The position numbers were made by a program, and so were the translations under genes. DNA of 64,000 nucleotides from Echinococcus granulosus (taxonomy: Eukaryota > Platyhelminthes > Cestoda > Cyclophyllidea > Taeniidae): NCBI RefSeq assembly GCF_000524195.1, contig NW_020170414.1, positions 610,281 to 674,280 of the forward strand. Reading direction: 5' to 3'. Shown piece by piece: positions 61,267 through 64,000 of the stretch (the first letter of the stretch is position 1; the number at the start of each line of letters is the position of its first letter). The notes under the pieces are model-generated. The model was not told the origin of the DNA, ran no database searches, and worked only from the letters and a program-made list of their open reading frames with translations.

Positions 61267-64000
61267 CTCTCAGGAGTGATTGAGTAATAGAAGTTATTCG
61301 CAGTCAGTAGTTGTATTGATGGCTGTGTAACTGATCTACTCGGTGAACTCAAATGCGCTTATCAGTGTATTGTTAAGATTAAGAGCTGTCAGAACGACCT
61401 TGTCACACCCATTTCACCTCTCTGTGGTGCAACACGCAGTTAAATCTACAATCAACGTCAATGCCATTAGGTAACTCATGATGGTCCTTACATTGACTAG
61501 CGATTCTAGAGTGTGCCTTTGAGACTCAACCTTTATTTTCTTATCAATTTGTGTAGGCATAATCATAATTCTCTTTGAATTAGTGTAGATTACACACATA
61601 CAATTAGCCGCATGAATAATGCATAACGCAACTGAAAGCGACATATTCAGCACTTGTTTAACCGCCTACTTGCATAACATAATGTAAATCACAGTCTTTT
61701 GCTTCACACTTCAAAATAGTAAGCCAAATATCTTCATCTTAAGTTAATGTAGGATGCAACATCAAGAATGCGAAAGGGAGCATTCAGCTCAATTTCTTTT
61801 CCTCTTGTTTAATTTCAAAACAGTCCATGGGACTTCCGAGCGACTTCCATGCGGATTTGCAACATCTGTGTCGCTAGTCAGGTAGGGACAACAGAACACC
61901 GTTTTAGGCATCTGCTACTTCACTACTCAGGTAGCGTTTGCTTGCATGCAACCTAGGAGTACCTGATGAACACGCTTCCATCTGTCACAACCCCGGTGAA
62001 CGTCAATTACACACTTCATTAAGCGTATTTCGGTTTCACCGGTCAGCCAAATAGACTGCTGTACGCCAAGCGGAGGTGTGAGTAGCATCAGAGGTAAAGC
62101 AGAAAAGTGGCCAATTCAAGCTGTGACTGCAATCTAACTTTACTTGACGTCGGCTTAAGTGAGCCTCACTTCTGCAGTTGGATTTTATCGCCGCTTGGTT
62201 TACATTTACTGTGCAGCTATAAAAGCATACTCCACCTATGGCGTAGCATTTGGAGAATCACGGTTCATCGCGTTTCGTAATTACGTATGAGTTTGGCATG
62301 CCAAGGTTTCTCGTGGTGATTGAATCATTAAATTACATAAAGTTTTTGCACATTAAGCTGGCAGTTGTTGCCCTATTCCATTTCTCTAACTTGTTCCACT
62401 GCCATTACTTGCACCTCTACTGGAAACGTAGCTCCATTGACTTGAACTGGTCCATCTATCATCACAAGATCATTCCATATCTGACTCCATGAAACTCGCC
62501 TGAGCAATCAAGCCTATATTGTAGATCCCTTTTTTACACACATGGCAATGCATGATACATACATCGCCAGGACTACAGGATCCGAAGAGGAGGGCAACCG
62601 TGTCAGAAGCTGATACATTGTGAGAAATACTTGGGCGATTAAAAAAGCTGTGGAACCAAGTCACTTAATTAATAATGCACAAAGAAATGAGTGGCCAAAT
62701 AATGTTTCTGAGCTATGAAATAAGTCTGTTGGATTAGTGGCAACAAAAAACTCTCGTCATTAGAGCATACAAGAGTACGTCCTAAGTGTTCGCACTGACA
62801 CGATGATGTTCTAACTAAAGGCCTATGAAGGTCTGCTTGGAGAAATTTCCCAGGATCGGACACTTCCTCAAGCACATGAAGAGCTTTTCGAAAAGTGAGC
62901 ACAGGACAAAGCTGTGAGAATTTGCAGTATGATAGGTAGCTGAACTGGATAGAGGAGTGTGGTCTTGGGAGGGGGTTCTGCGATTGCCGAGTTGGCTTTT
63001 TCCGTGGCTGAGGGGTCTCTGCACTCATCTCTCTGCAGCCGAAAGCTTTTGAGACCAGTAGATTTCTTACTGATCCAACAACGGAGCCTGTTGGTTAAAA
63101 CACTGATAACTTTTTTACCAGTTGTGAACTGATTGTTGGCGTTCTCTCAAGTTGAATAGGACACCTCCACTGTCATGTTAGGTTATAAGTGCTTACGATG
63201 GGATAGTTCATTCTGCGTGTTGAGTTGGTGTAACCGGATTGATTTGATCCATGACTGTGTTGGTTTATTTGTCGTTAATCACAAATAAAGCGGAAATTCT
63301 AACAACTGGATTTTCCCTTTTAGTGGAGTCTAGGTTTTGGAGCTTAGTCTTTCTGCAACGACAATTTCCTACTGAATCTTGGTATGAGATGCGACTCAAA
63401 CTTCAGTTAGTGGAAGCTTGACATCTCATCAGGGCTCAGGTGACTGCAGATATTCTGGTAACGTGGAGCTATTTAATGTCAGCACTCCCCCTAGTAGTGG
63501 CGACTTAACTATCAACAGTGATGGGAAGAGAGAAATGAATTTGAATTATTACTTTTTTGATTATGGTATAGGCTCGGTTAAGAGCATCGGGCTTGTGAAA
63601 TTAGAACGTGCTTAGTAAGAGCATGGTATGAGTCGAGGACCAATTTAGCTCTGACATCATGTTTTGCCTTTTCTTAAACCTCCCCTTTTCCTGCTCAATG
63701 GGATGCCACCTGGGCAATCCCCTCTAGTTTAAAACAGTACACAATTGCGCAGCACTCAATTCCGTAAAATGAGTTCCACAATAAATGAATGAATGCAGAA
63801 TCATTTAAAGTTGATGTATTTGTGCTTATTTCACCGCCAACAAAGTATGCATTTCCTACATGTGACATTTCGTAGCAGCTTCGAGAATTATTTTTTGGCT
63901 AAGTCCTCAGTAGTTTTGTTTATAGAGGCCAAAAACCATTACTATTAATTTCAGTCATATGTTGGAAGTGAGTCGTACGAAACACAGCAAGACTTCTTTG
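61267..64000. other. Region upstream of the CRAL-TRIO gene, no gene seen
   Basis: Open frames here are short, lack family resemblance and lack matching splice sites. The first few hundred bases left of 61800 presumably contain the promoter of the CRAL-TRIO gene, but no TATA or CCAAT element stands out. The right end is occupied by the dispersed repeat at about 63090-63920. Confidence 0.55.
63090..63920 (+). repeat. Diverged dispersed repeat, right copy
   Basis: Second copy of the repeat at about 51940-52890, in direct orientation about 11.1 kb away, with shared blocks in the same order and similar spacing. Homology may extend past the right edge of the window. Both copies are T/G-rich on the plus strand. 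Confidence 0.65.

Noticed and set aside
1..64000. CRISPR arrays, bacterial operons, rRNA genes
   Set aside because: No regularly spaced short repeats, no Shine-Dalgarno-led gene clusters and no rRNA-like sequence; the gene structure is plainly eukaryotic.

Overview
The window is eukaryotic, intron-rich genomic DNA. It is most likely from a parasitic flatworm, probably a tapeworm. That is an inference from many short exons, short GT-AG introns and a flatworm-style basement-membrane proteoglycan gene; I could not test it by search. Two protein-coding genes can be reconstructed, both on the minus strand.

Gene 1 fills positions 1-43780. Its start codon is at 43780 and it runs off the left edge. 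It is a giant perlecan-like (basement-membrane heparan sulfate proteoglycan core) gene. I could join about 100 exons with a consistent reading frame, giving roughly 20.5 kb of coding sequence and about 6,840 residues, still without a C-terminal end. Domain order from the N-terminus is: signal peptide; seven Ig domains; three LDL-receptor class A repeats; one Ig; a laminin EGF / laminin IV / laminin EGF block, twice; a mixed set of Ig-like domains; then a very long array of divergent Ig-like domains, each split over two exons.

The most unusual part is 8854-20665. Four consecutive copies of a four-domain cassette (types T1-T2-T3-T4, about 3 kb per copy) encode 16 Ig-like domains. Exon lengths, introns and residues show that copies A and C resemble each other, and B and D resemble each other, so the last event was probably duplication of an eight-domain block. 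T3 has lost both disulfide cysteines and the core tryptophan in all four copies. T4 has gained an extra cysteine pair in all four. The whole array has replaced the usual Tyr-x-Cys of the Ig F strand with a basic-residue-Cys motif. Positions 81-8631 continue the array with about 12 further, less regular domains.

Positions 43781-58563 form a long non-coding interval. It holds a probable promoter for gene 1 next to 43780, a 100-N assembly gap (50590-50689), diverged dispersed repeats and a possible decayed Ig-like coding remnant. Gene 2 (58564-61266) is a complete eight-exon CRAL-TRIO lipid-binding protein of 364 residues. Positions 61267-64000 show no gene and end in a second copy of a repeat also seen at about 51.9-52.9 kb.
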